DNA of 64,000 nt, from NCBI RefSeq assembly GCF_001039355.2, contig NW_019775556.1:61048-125047 (forward strand), written 5' to 3'. Both the position numbers and the translations under genes were made by a program. Positions 27,301 through 47,500 of the stretch are shown here, piece after piece; position 1 is the stretch's first letter, and each line of letters begins with the position of its first letter. The stretch is from Lingula anatina (taxonomy: Eukaryota; Brachiopoda; Lingulata; Lingulida; Lingulidae). Below the pieces are notes generated by a model, which did not search any database, was not told where the DNA came from, and saw nothing but the letters and a program-made list of their open reading frames with translations.

Positions 27301-30231
27301 TCCTTAATTTTTATATAAACTGAAATAAAGCGGGCAAAATTCAACATTATCACTACTGGATTACATAAAATTAAGATTGAAAATAAATACAGATAGAACT
27401 TTCAATTAGTAGATCTGACTAAACTATACCTTCTGTTTTCTTGTCGAAGTCTGGTGGTTTTATGTCTGCCTGATTCAGTTCTGTTCCATATTTTAATTTG
27501 TGATATTTAGCCCTGAAATGCAAAACAAGACATATATTCACATTTTTCTTGTACTTTGAGATAATATTTCCTTTTAAGACAATAAGCAAAGCTCACCATT
27601 TGAATTTTAAGCAGCTGGATTTAAAACTTTTCAAACACAATTTGCTGCAACCTACCTTTCTTGTTTTAAAGCAAACTCCAGCATTTTTATTCTGCGTACT
27701 AAATCCTGTTTCAGATTTTCTTGTCCTTTTCTCTCTCCCTGAAGGAATGCTATGCGAGCCTGAAAAGAAACACAAGGAACAAACTTAATATGCTATCTTA
27801 TAAAAACAAAACCACTATCAGCTGTCCAAGTTGAAGCACATGATCCTAAACCTTTATCTTAATCCTTACACTACCCATTAAATATACATGTAGCCAAAAC
27901 AAAAAACAATAAAATTAAGATTGGGGATAAAAAAAATGTTGATCATCAATTGGCCCTGGACCTGGAACAAGCATAGCTCATATTTCCAGAGAGGAGTCCA
28001 GCTGACAAATACAAAGACTTGACATTCAACTTCTATCGCTAGTAATAGGCACCGTTTCCTATGTATCTGATAACATTTGTTTACATTTATTTGATCTTCT
28101 GTACTACTATTCTACAAAGTATCAACTTTTTCTTCATCACCTCTTGGCACTAAAATTCTTTCAGGATGGGGAAAAAATAAGGAGGGTTTGTAATGTAAAA
28201 CGAAAACAATTTATTTCTCACAATCAAAACCAAAAAAAATGTAAATCAATGTACTGCAGTTGAATAGCTATCATTCCTTATATGTTACATTTACATATAT
28301 TCATCACTTTTTGTTTTTTTAAACTCACATTTTTTTCTTCTCCAAAAAGTTTAAAAAAAAACTCTAGGCAAATATATTTAGATTTTATCACTTCCCTGCA
28401 TTCTTTCATAGCTGAATGAGATCAGAATAGACGCAGAGGTTAAATGTGGAATACCAGGGCAAACAATCCTTTGTATACAAAACAGTGGTGTTGATATCAG
28501 ATAGCTTACTGAATGCCTTTTCATTGCAATACAACAACATTCCAGTGACATAAGAAACCAAACAAAACCTAGTTCAGCTGATATTTGCAGTGAGTTGACT
28601 CTGACCGAAAAAAATTGCAACAATGTTACTTCTCCAAACAACCATTGCCTACATATATTATTCCAAAAGAAATCTGTACATCAAACGTGTAAATCCTGTA
28701 TTAAATCATTAAATTTTTTCGCACATACCTCTTCAGCATTACTGTGTCCTTATTAATTAATATGCAAAACCTAAGACAGAATTTGCTGAGGAATACGACA
28801 TCCAATTAAACAAAGTACATCTATTTTTTTTTACAAATCAGTGATTTTATAAGTTACATAATAGATTTACTACATATCAGTACCAATATTCACACAATAT
28901 CTATTACCCCCATTGATAGAATAAAATCATTATGAGAATGGTGCAGTTTATCACTTTATCATAAAGACTGAATTTGAAACTGGAATAGATTGATGATTTT
29001 TGCTGATTACTGGTTAAAACAAATCCCTACCTCTCTCAAAAAATAACTGCATGTCTAAATGATAAATACTTGTTAAAAATAATCTACTATTCAATTACAC
29101 AAAATTTTCATAAAAAAAATATGATTTCTTAACAAATTGCCAAGCTGACTTACTTTATACTTTGACGTTTCTTATATATATGATATATGAGCTTTCTGGT
29201 GTGTATTGCAAATATTAATCAAGTGATCTGCAAATGTTGCATATTGTAACAGTAGGGGAACATAGCTTTTTTCACATTTGTACATGATTTTAATGACTAT
29301 TACAATATATTAAAATTGCAACAAGTACTTAATACCTTCATGAGGGCAAAATGTATGATTAATTTCCTACACATTTCTTTTAAATTTTTCAAAATGAATA
29401 TCAATTTCTTGATAACAGGATGTCCAATCAAATAAAGAGAATTTGACATTTAGGAAAATGTTAAATTTCATATGAAAAATATTCACATCATTGTTATATA
29501 CAGTTCTCAACTTCACATTTGTTCTATGATCTCATCCACCAATGCATCTGATGGTCATCATTTAAGATTGTCATGTTTAATTTCATTATCTGTGTTTGAA
29601 TTTTATTAAGGTAATACCTCTTACAATGTGCTTAGCATGCTTTTAGGCAATACATAAAATTGAAGTGGGTTGGGTCTCGTAAATAAGCATTTATACAAAA
29701 GTAGAAAACTGTGAAACAACTGATGCCTGGTTAGACCACTGAGAGGATAAAATAACTATGTAAGTATCGTCTTGTCTTTTGAAGTAGTGCATTCTGTTCG
29801 AAAACCCGACTGATTACTCATTGACATATTCTTTATTGAGAAAAGCAAAAGGACGCCATCTTTGAATTCAATATGGCGGACACATTTCAAACTCGCGATT
29901 AATTCCTGAAAGCAATCGTACATCTTTAAACCATCTATCTGCATGTGCTATTATTCGCACCAAAGACGCCATTGTCTTTTTAAAATTCATTCACAAACGT
30001 AACTTCTGATCATTAACTGCTTACCTGCAATTCTGCTCTTTCAACTTCCCATTGCGATCTTTCCATCTCAAACCGAGCCCATTCTGTTTGGAGAAAATGA
30101 AGAATCCCTGGCATTGAATACTGCTGACGCTGTCCATATTCCTCTTGGTTAGGTTTTCCGTTGAAATTATTCCCTCCGACATTTGGGCCATACTGGCCAC
30201 CGTGGTTTGATTGAGGTCCCTCTTCCATCAT
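19058..30231 (-). CDS. STRN: Striatin, STRIPAK complex scaffold
   Basis: Nineteen exons join to 2337 nt, or 778 aa (human striatin 780): 30231-30025, 27759-27656, 27512-27430, 27073-26995, 26491-26318, 26057-25935, 24793-24718, 24530-24383, 23108-23001, 22736-22614, 22208-22111, 21983-21925, 21624-21508, 21339-21170, 20737-20570, 20325-20188, 19832-19728, 19496-19410, 19227-19058. A Gly/Asn/Gln-rich head is followed by the conserved caveolin-binding/coiled-coil block (residues 40-115; SMPGILHFLQTEWARFEMER, then KMLEFALKQERAKYHKLKYG) that holds PP2A and dimerises. The middle is acidic and disordered. From about residue 455, WD40 repeats run to the end (HFDGVRALVFHPVEPVL, RAHVGPVLCLAMSATGEQCF, AHTDAVWGLSVHSSRMQLL, the last ending ADALAKVFV). 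Known role: regulatory B''' subunit of PP2A in STRIPAK, restraining Hippo/MST kinases. It is divergent from AP4S1. Confidence 0.96.
22370..22390. repeat. Poly-A tract
   Basis: About 21 A residues in a striatin intron. Confidence 0.9.
23116..23176. repeat. (AAAT)n microsatellite
   Basis: Imperfect AAAT/AATC tetranucleotide array in the striatin intron just upstream (transcript sense) of the exon at 23108-23001. Confidence 0.92.
24256..24313. repeat. (CT)n microsatellite
   Basis: About 28 pure CT units in a striatin intron. It creates an artificial RE-repeat reading frame on the minus strand that is not a gene. Confidence 0.97.
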
Positions 30232-30555
30232 CTTGCAAGCATCGCCATTACTTATTCAGTGGAGAGAGGGCGCTGTGGTAAATGACGTCAACAAAACAAT
30301 CCAGTTCCAGCAGAAATCTATTTCTACAGTTAAAACAATAATCAATATACTGTAGCGTTTAACTTGACGTATAGAATAGCTATTATTATTAGAACTATCA
30401 TGGTTTCTAGACGGAATACAAAACTACATGCCATTGGGAAAACTTGCACTTCCACTTTGCAGATTTTTTTATTAACGGCTCATGTTGATCTTCTTTTGCA
30501 GCAAGAGACCACAAATTTAGATAAATTGCAGACTGGAAATTTGGAACACAGAAAC
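30232..30555. promoter_or_regulatory. Bidirectional promoter, striatin / AP4S1
   Basis: The 324 bp between divergent start codons are locally GC-richer, with GAGGGCGCTGTGG at about 30265 and a perfect palindromic CRE just after it. The same head-to-head arrangement exists in human (STRN3/AP4S1), which supports a shared promoter. Confidence 0.65.
30283..30290. promoter_or_regulatory. Perfect CRE (CREB/ATF site)
   Basis: TGACGTCA lies 59 bp from the striatin start codon and about 265 bp from that of AP4S1, inside the divergent promoter. CREB/ATF sites near transcription starts are common in bidirectional promoters; binding here is inferred from the motif only. Confidence 0.55.
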
Positions 30556-31609
30556 ATGTTAAATTTTATTTTTTTAGTGAACAAACAAGGACAAGTCAGA
30601 CTTAGTCAATATTTTAAGCACCAGGACGAAAATGAAAGGAGGGATATTGAACCTGAGATTGTAAAGAAATGCTTAAATAGACAAGAAAACCAGGTACTCA
30701 CGAAAAACATATTTTGCAAAAAAGCACCACAAGTGTCACATATTGATGTATGAAAAATTGACATGTAGCTTGTGAAGTTGTGCCATTACATTCTGTAACA
30801 TACAGTCAGTGTACATACATATATATTGTGTCATTGTCATACTGTCACTGTAGCAATAAAATGCATTCATTACCATGACAATTTTAGATCTCCTGAGATG
30901 TAATACAGTATGTGTGCTAACACATGAAAGATAAAATTTCACACAAGTTCCAAACTGGAAATGACGATCAGCTAGGGTGCGGGGGCTCACAATTTTTTTT
31001 ACTGACTCCTCACCTCCTAAAGTCGCACACTGCTGAAAAGCTAATCTTCCTGTTGTAATATCACTGTGAATAACACATATTTACTGCATATTACATGAAG
31101 TCAAATGTTTTTTAAGTCCAGATTCGCTCTCACTTTGATTTCAGTGTTCATTCCTGGATTATAAGCAGTATAGAATTATTTATAGGAAATATGCTTCTCT
31201 GTATTTCATTGTGGCTGCAGATGAAGAAGACGTAAGTAACGATGTACTGTATCTGTTAATATTTTGTGCCTTGTAAATTTTACATACAAATTTAGAGTTT
31301 TGTATAAAAAAAAATACATAATATGAAGAATTTGAAGAACCTAGTACAATACAGTACAATAAGAAATATCCACTATTGGAAAGTATTGTTTCTTTGAATG
31401 TTTTATTGTAAATACACACAACTTTGTTTGTTTGCTTTACTGATATATAGTTCTTTGATTTTGCATGGTAATGTGAATATGTTTCTCATTATAGATATTT
31501 AAGTATAAAACAAAGACTTTGCATACTTGAATTTATGTAAATAATAAGTGGTATAAATAGTTCTATAGACAGCCAACACTATTAACATGAAACGTTAAAA
31601 GCTGGATAA

Positions 31610-31645
<36 letters not shown>

Positions 31646-32439
31646 CTGTGACCCTACTGAAGTCAAGTTATTTATTTTTCATTTTTAGAATGAGATGGCA
31701 GTATATGAGTTCATCCACCATTTTGTAGAAACTTTAACATCTTATTTTGATAAAGTGGTAAGTATATTTTTCTTCTTTTTAAGCTGAAGACATTAGACCT
31801 GCACAAGTTTGTAAAATATGCAAATTATACATTTATTGTATAAACTTAACATTATTTCTATACGTAACATGGAATGTATTTATTTGAAAGAAAATGAAAC
31901 TAAATAATAAAGTTGATAAGCCAGCTTGATATTAAAAATTAAAAATAATAATAGGTTGCTTCATTTTGATTTCAGACAGAGATAGATGTATCCTTTACAG
32001 AAATTGGTAACCTTTGAAACAAGTCATATTTAGTCCAGAATTGTTAAGTTAGAAGGTTGATAAATTAAAATATTCTTTCAACTATATAACTTACTTAACG
32101 TATTAGAAGTATTACTCAAGTTTCATTGTATATCAAATACATATTTCTGCAAGGAAAGGTATTGCTATTGTTAAGAAAATTGTAAAGATATAAAAAGGTA
32201 AGATGTTTACAAATAGGGTCAATTGCTTTTTTTGTTCTGTCTGTAAATGCTGTCTTTCAAATTTAATTTGATCATATAATGTGAAATGAAATTTCTTAAC
32301 TCAATAACAGATCATGTTTAACATGGACAAAGTTCATATGATATTGATGGAGATGGTGCTTAATGGAGAGATAGTTGAAACCAATAAAAACAGAATTCTG
32401 GCTCCATTGCGGACAATGGACCATGCTTCCAAAAGATAG
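30556..32439 (+). CDS. AP4S1: AP-4 adaptor complex subunit sigma-1
   Basis: Five exons: 30556-30693, 31145-31231, 31689-31757, 31976-31987, 32311-32439. The total is 435 nt, giving exactly 144 aa, the length of human AP4S1. The protein starts [20 protein letters not shown], continues [20 protein letters not shown], and ends with [20 protein letters not shown] and an Arg-rich tail. This is the longin-like fold of sigma adaptins, and the KQGQVRLS and [12 protein letters not shown] forms are closest to the AP-4 type, not AP-1/2/3. Known role: small subunit of the AP-4 coat at the trans-Golgi, sorting ATG9A and other cargo. The fourth exon is a 12-nt microexon. The frame is open upstream to 30364, but the extra 64 residues have no counterpart in the family. 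Confidence 0.95.
31611..31643. repeat. (ATT)n microsatellite
   Basis: Eleven ATT units in an AP4S1 intron. Confidence 0.97.
31976..31987 (+). other. AP4S1: 12-nt microexon of AP4S1 (Thr-Glu-Ile-Asp)
   Basis: TTTCAG precedes and GTATCC follows the bases ACAGAGATAGAT. The residues TEID fill the place of SELD in human AP4S1, between FDKV and IMFN, and restore the protein to exactly 144 aa. Without it the frame stays open but four conserved-position residues are lost. Confidence 0.85.
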
Positions 32440-34213
32440 CTGAAAATGCTGGACATTGGTTGTTTTGCTTTTGGATGCTACTTGTGTGTCAAATTCAGGA
32501 TTCTGGGGCTCCTGAATTACAGGTGTCAGATGAAGAGGTTTCTGAAAATTTCGAAAACAGAGGGGAATGGTTTTCTTTGAATTTACCTAACTCAAAGATG
32601 CCATTTGTTATTTGAATTGGCGGTGTAAGCAGTAATGTGAAACAGTTAAAGTGCCTTTTTGTAAGTCTTTGTGTACTAGAAATTGCACTTTTTTTTCAAA
32701 ATTTCACTTTAAAAAATAGCATTCTAGCTCTTGCAGCTTTAGCATTCTCTCTCGAGCTAAAAAGGTTTGAACCAGAGGATGCATCTCTTCTGTTTTGCAG
32801 ATCTATATTACATATTTCAATTAGAAATATGTCCGTTAGAAGGGATTGACCCTCTAGAATTAAAAATTTCCAGCTGGCTGTGCTGGCAGCCACATTCTCC
32901 AGTGTGTTAGTTCCCTACAACTGGTGTCAGAGACCACACTGAGCCAGTGACTATGCAGTTAATACCCCTCCACTTGAATTAAACTGCAACAATATACCAG
33001 TCTAGTCAGGCACTGGGTAGGACGTGAGATGATTCTTAACTTGAGAATTGTAAGTGCCAGAGATATGTTTAAGTCAGTTTTAACATAAATAAACATTCAC
33101 ACTGTCAAAAATACCCTCTTTACTAATAATAAAAGAAGTGAAGAAAGTTGCAATGTGTCTGGAATTGGTTTGTTAATGTTCTTATGCCGTGTTGATTATG
33201 TTATTTCAGAATATATAACGTATAATAAAACTGCAGACTGAGAACTGGATATTTTAATGCAGTGTGAGATGCTGTCATTCAATGTCCAAGCGTTGGAACA
33301 TACAAAAAGATGAGTAACCAATTGACACTCATGTTCTAGCAAGGAACTAAATCTATCCACTGTCAGTCTGTTAGTGCACTTAGGGGTACACCTTTGTAGT
33401 AGCACAATTTTTTTGACACACCTACCACAATGAGGGATGTAAAATTAGGGTCTTTCTAAAAACAAACACATTTCCAGTACCGTTACCAGTTTATTCACTT
33501 ATCAATATAATTCCCTGTCTTAATTTAAAGTGTTGTAATAGAAAATAAATTTTGATACAAATCAATCACCATTATGCCATTCTAATTGCACCATACTTCT
33601 TATAGTAGATAGTTGCAAGTTTTTTTCTTCTTTTTTACCTACCGAGTTGAACTTTGACAACAAAGGCTGAAAAACAAATACTAAGTGCCCAGTAATTAAT
33701 ATGTCATTCTGACAGAAATCTCTGACAACAAGCTGTCAAAATGAGTGTTTTCTCATTTAGGTCAATAACTGTATATGAACTGTTAAAGATGGGATATTGT
33801 AACATTAACTTATGTTTCACTTTATAACCACAATTAAACTGTGTGGCATAAAGAACCTGAGAGGCATTGATACCCTGACAGCAGATAAAGACAGCAGGCA
33901 TGACACCCAGTCTTTACACAAATCAATGACAAAACTGACAGAAAATGATAAGGTCAAACTTCATTTACTTCCTCTTCACTGTAACAATTAACTTGTGCCA
34001 CTGCTGAATAGCATTCATGCATGGGCCCAGCATGTTTATATTTAATATTATGTATTCTAAGTCTGCTACAGCTCCAGTTTGTGCCTGGTCCATATGTTGA
34101 CAGTACTTCATGGAATTCTGTTGGTGTAGCTGGACATGTAACATGACCAGGCCTAGCAGCGTGACTTTATGTTGTCATCAAAGTCATGTACCAGTATATC
34201 AAGAGATCCACTG
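32440..34213. other. Convergent AP4S1 / NVL 3' region
   Basis: 3' UTR sequence of both genes. TTTATT at 33490-33495 is a possible minus-strand poly(A) signal for NVL. At 32905-32935 a segment CCTACAACTGGTGTCAGAG resembles the LTR end and primer-binding site of Ty3-like retroelements, but no element body is visible. Confidence 0.5.
33088..33093 (+). terminator. Candidate poly(A) signal, AP4S1
   Basis: AATAAA about 650 nt after the AP4S1 stop. Confidence 0.5.
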
Positions 34214-43416
<9,203 letters not shown>

Positions 43417-44588
43417 CTTACCACGCCGATAGCCGTCCACATGGTAAAAAATATACTAAACATATCCCAGCATTCGTTTGCACTTCCTTTTCATCTAGAG
43501 ACCTCTCATTTCATTGGTTAGAGATCTCCTGTTTAAACAAAGAAATACATGGTATTTATGTAAAAATAAACCAATAAAAAGCAATATATCAAATGCATAT
43601 ATTTCGCGGCAAGTGATCAAAAGGGGAAAGAGCAGGGAAGCCTAAGCGTAATAGAAGTATTTTTCTGTGGAACATCATTTACTGAAAACTTGTCTTGCTC
43701 TGCAAGGAAGAGGGCGCACAGGTGTGTAGACTTTATGATTGAAACGATGCTGTTTTCTATTTGATAATCGCACTTTTTACTCAAAGGTGAATTAAAACAT
43801 GAATATGTGAAGATACTGACTACTGCCTGGTAATGGTACAGTATTGTGTTATCTCGGTGATGTTTGTCTATGTAACGTAGATTATATATTAATATGGCAG
43901 TGATGGATTCTAGATTGTGTTGGGGGATGAAAGGGGGGGTAGTGCAGGACCTCCCCCTTTTTGAAGTTCTTCCTCCTCCCCGCCTCTTCTACGCTTTAAT
44001 CCATATTCCTAATTAATGGCATGATCATGCGTTGTATTTTGGTGTTAGCTAGCACCTTTGGAAATGAAAATTGTGATAGAGTTTGGGGGGGGGGGGGGGG
44101 GCCAGCTACAAGTGTCCTACCAAAAAATGTACAATAATTAATGGTATGTTGTCTAACGTGTATTCTACTGATAACTGCCAAATAAAATTAAACTTTATTC
44201 AAGATTATTTTCAACAAAGGAGACTCCAAAATAAATGTTTAAGTTCATAAATTTGAGAGATATGATCAATCAGAAGGAATTTTGATGATTTAATTTTATT
44301 GTGGAATCAGCTACAGTACAGTGCATGTATTTGCATGACTGTGTATTTGGCAAGGGTAACATTCCACCCCACATGATTTTCACTAAATGTGTTTTTAATA
44401 TAATTTCAATATATTTTGAAGTAAAACTTTGCTGAATAAACTTATAGGTCCTGAGGATATTGCATGTTTCTTTTATATAAATAAAGCTTAGTAAAAAATA
44501 ATTTATTTTATGCAAGTGTCACTAGATTCATAATCAATTGTAAATATATGCTGTATGCATTGTAAATAAACCACTTTTATTACTTTAG
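43417..44588. promoter_or_regulatory. Divergent NVL / Dicer region with Dicer 5' UTR and first intron
   Basis: The Dicer ATG is the first base after a splice acceptor (TTACTTTAG), so at least one upstream non-coding exon must lie here. The shared promoter is probably near the NVL start. Position 43711 carries GAGGGCGCACAGG, similar to the GAGGGCGCTGTGG of the striatin/AP4S1 promoter. Confidence 0.55.
44085..44101. repeat. Poly-G tract (17 G)
   Basis: Uninterrupted G run upstream of the first coding Dicer exon; homopolymer length here is prone to sequencing error. Confidence 0.9.
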
Positions 44589-47500
44589 ATGGGCAGCAAA
44601 AATGAACCAGAAGGTAGTCGCAAACCCATTAGAAATAGGAGGGATGAATTTATACCCACAGACAACTTTACACCAAGAACATTCCAGGTATTGTTGGTAG
44701 AATACAGAGCACTGTGACTGAAAGATTTGAAGTGACAGCACAGCTTGGAAGTAATAGTGCTTACAGTAGCTTTTCTGTTTTAAAGCTTGAGCCACATAAC
44801 CTGGGGCATTTTGCTGAATTATTTTTTGGACAAGTTGGCATATGAGAAGAGGAGATATATTTTAACACTTAAAGGCAGAAATGCATTGAAATATACCATT
44901 GAGACACACCTGTATTGTGTTTTTATGCTTTTAACTAATGCCCATTGTGAACTTCACCTTTTTCTTCCATTTAAAAAACTGCAATGTACTTACTAGATCA
45001 ATGTTTGTCATTGCTAGCTAGAATGAGCCCACTTGGGAAATCTTAAATTTTGACAGTTCAGATGTGGTTAACAAGGTATATTTACGTCAATACTTTTAAT
45101 CAGTCATTTTGATACAAAACATTTCCCCTTTTTTGACTAAAAACAAAGCTGAATTATGTTAGAATCTGTCAGGTATTGATAAAATTAAAATACTTGGATT
45201 GGGATATCTAATAGAAAATAAGGATTTCAACAAGAAGGCTATTTTATCACAGACTGGAGATGAGAGATTTATAGATTTTTTTGTGGAATCTCAATTTCAG
45301 GTAAAAGCTTAGGCATATTTTTGTTATTCATCTAATACAGTGCTTTTTGCTCTGATCTACTTTTATCAGTGAATTATTTATCTCCCCTAGCCATTTTCAA
45401 TTTTATCCTCACTCTGGTTAACATGTCTTTAATATCCATTGTCTTCTCCAGGTGGATCTCTTAGACAATGCAATTCATCAGAATACAATAGTATGTCTTG
45501 GGAGAGGGACAGGCAAGACCTTTATTGCTGTCATGCTGATAAAAGAGCTGGCCTACCAGATACGGAAAGATGTGCAAAATGATGGGAAAAGGACATTCTT
45601 CCTTGTAGAAAGTGGTAAGCTTTGTGTGTAACTGAAATTTAAGACCAGTAACCTCTTTACTTCTTCAAAACCAAGAAGTAAAATTTCTAACACTGGTTTA
45701 AGATAATTTTGTTGCATATTGTCGAAACTTGTAAAAAGACCAGAAACAAAGATAAATCACATTGTTTTTTCTAATTGTTTGATATATTATACTTTCGTTG
45801 TAAAGTAAGTTTTATCTAAAAACGTCTGTACATTGAACCTCCAGAGTTTTACCTTACTATTTAATTTGATTGTGTAAGTCTAAACAATCTAAATATATTA
45901 TGGGCGGTGGTTTATACAAAAATGCAAAACACGATTAGTCGTCATCGTTATCAGATCAGTCGAAATGAAAACACGATTAGTCGTCGTCGTTATCAGATCA
46001 GAAGGCAAAATACGACTAGTAGTCGTCAAAACGCAACTAGTCATCAAAACGCAACTTGTCATCATCAAAACGCAACTAGTCATCATCAAAACGCAACTTG
46101 TCATCAAAACGCAACTAGTCATCATCAAAACGCAACTTGTCATCAAAACGCGATTTGATGCCAGATGGCGCCCATTGTACGAAAATCTAGGCCAAGTCAC
46201 ATGATCCACAGTGATCAAAATGGCGGACGTTATTGAAGCAGCATTATCATATTCCTCGCTCGAACTCGAGAATTATCTCGAGTTCGAGATATTATTATAT
46301 ATATAATATCATTATTAGATTGTACGCGTAGAGATAATTCTCGAAATAATAAATAATTAAATAATTTATTAAATAATTTGGACATGTTATAAATTTAAAA
46401 AAAACAAAAACACACACTTGTGAAGCACTGCTTTATTGTTGTACTCATTTCACAAGTTCCAGATATTATTATATATATAATATCATTATTAGATTGTACG
46501 CGTAGAGATAATTCTCGAGTTCGAGCGAGGAATATGATAATGCTGCTTCAATAACGTCCGCCATTTTGATCACTGTGGATCATGTGACTTGGCCTAGATT
46601 TTCGTACAATGGGCGCCATCTGGCGTCAAATCGCGTTTTGATGACAAGTTGCGTTTTGATGATGACTAGTTGCGTTTTGATGATGACAAGTTGCGTTTTG
46701 ATGATGACTAGTTGCGTTTTGATGACTACTTGCGTTTTGACGACTACTAGTCGTATTTTGCCTTCTGATCTGATAACGACGACGACTAATCGTGTTTTCA
46801 TTTCGACTGATCTGATAACGATGACGACTAATCGTGTTTTGCATTTTTGTATAAACCGCCGCCCATAATATATCAGCAAAAATATTTTTACAGTGCCATT
46901 AGTTGCTCAACAGGCCAAGGTTTTGAGGCTCCACACGGATGTGTGTGTGGGAGAGTATGTGGCAGCTATGGGTGTGGACTCGTGGGAGAAAGAAAAATGG
47001 TCAAAAGAATTTCAACAAAAGCAGGTATATGAAACATACTGGTCAGGTTAGGGGTGACCCTTTCCAGTGGATCTGTTATCCCCCATATCATCCCCACCCT
47101 CCACTCATTTTATTTTATTCCAAAAACTTTTTAATATATACAGATATAATGAAATATATATATGTTTGTATAGTGTTTAAGTCTTTTCTTTTACTGTAAG
47201 TTAATTTTTATCCCAGGCAGTTGACTTTTGGTTGAAGTCATTGTTAGTTATTCTTCTTTTAACAGTACATATATCAGCTTTATAGACTCTGCTCAGTGCT
47301 GGAGCTTTTTTTCAAAAAGGATACCCATCTCTTTAGATGAGTCAGTTTAGAAAGGAGTAAGTTTTCTATACAGTCTTGACTTTATAGCTTATGGTGTAAA
47401 TTTTGTGTTAATTTAATTCCCAAATAAATTTCTTATTTACATTTTCTCTACACACTCTAGCTCCATGTAATGAAACAGTAAACAACTTGAATAAATGTCT

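Larger units (their letters stand above)
45893..46873. mobile_element. 0.98-kb foldback element inside a Dicer intron
   Basis: The left arm 45893-46278 and right arm 46505-46873 are near-perfect reverse complements, with ends ATATTATGGGCGG and CCGCCCATAATAT. Within each arm are tandem 18/21-bp units containing AAAACGCAACTAGTCATC, six in the left arm and five in the right. The ends abut TATA, compatible with TA target duplication. The loop (226 bp) repeats a 60-bp arm-proximal piece in direct orientation. No transposase is encoded. It occupies most of the intron between the exons carrying Walker A and the next helicase motif; the right end is 20 bp from the splice acceptor at 46893. Confidence 0.92.

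Noticed and set aside
30364-30555. In-frame 64-codon extension upstream of AP4S1
   Set aside because: It is open by chance. Family members start at the [13 protein letters not shown]-type Met, and using it gives exactly the human length.
45898-46218. Long minus-strand frame with repeated MTSCVLM units, and the mirror frame at 46566-46868
   Set aside because: These are translations of the 18/21-bp minisatellite, whose unit length is a multiple of 3 and so stays open in several frames. No homology and no composition typical of genes.
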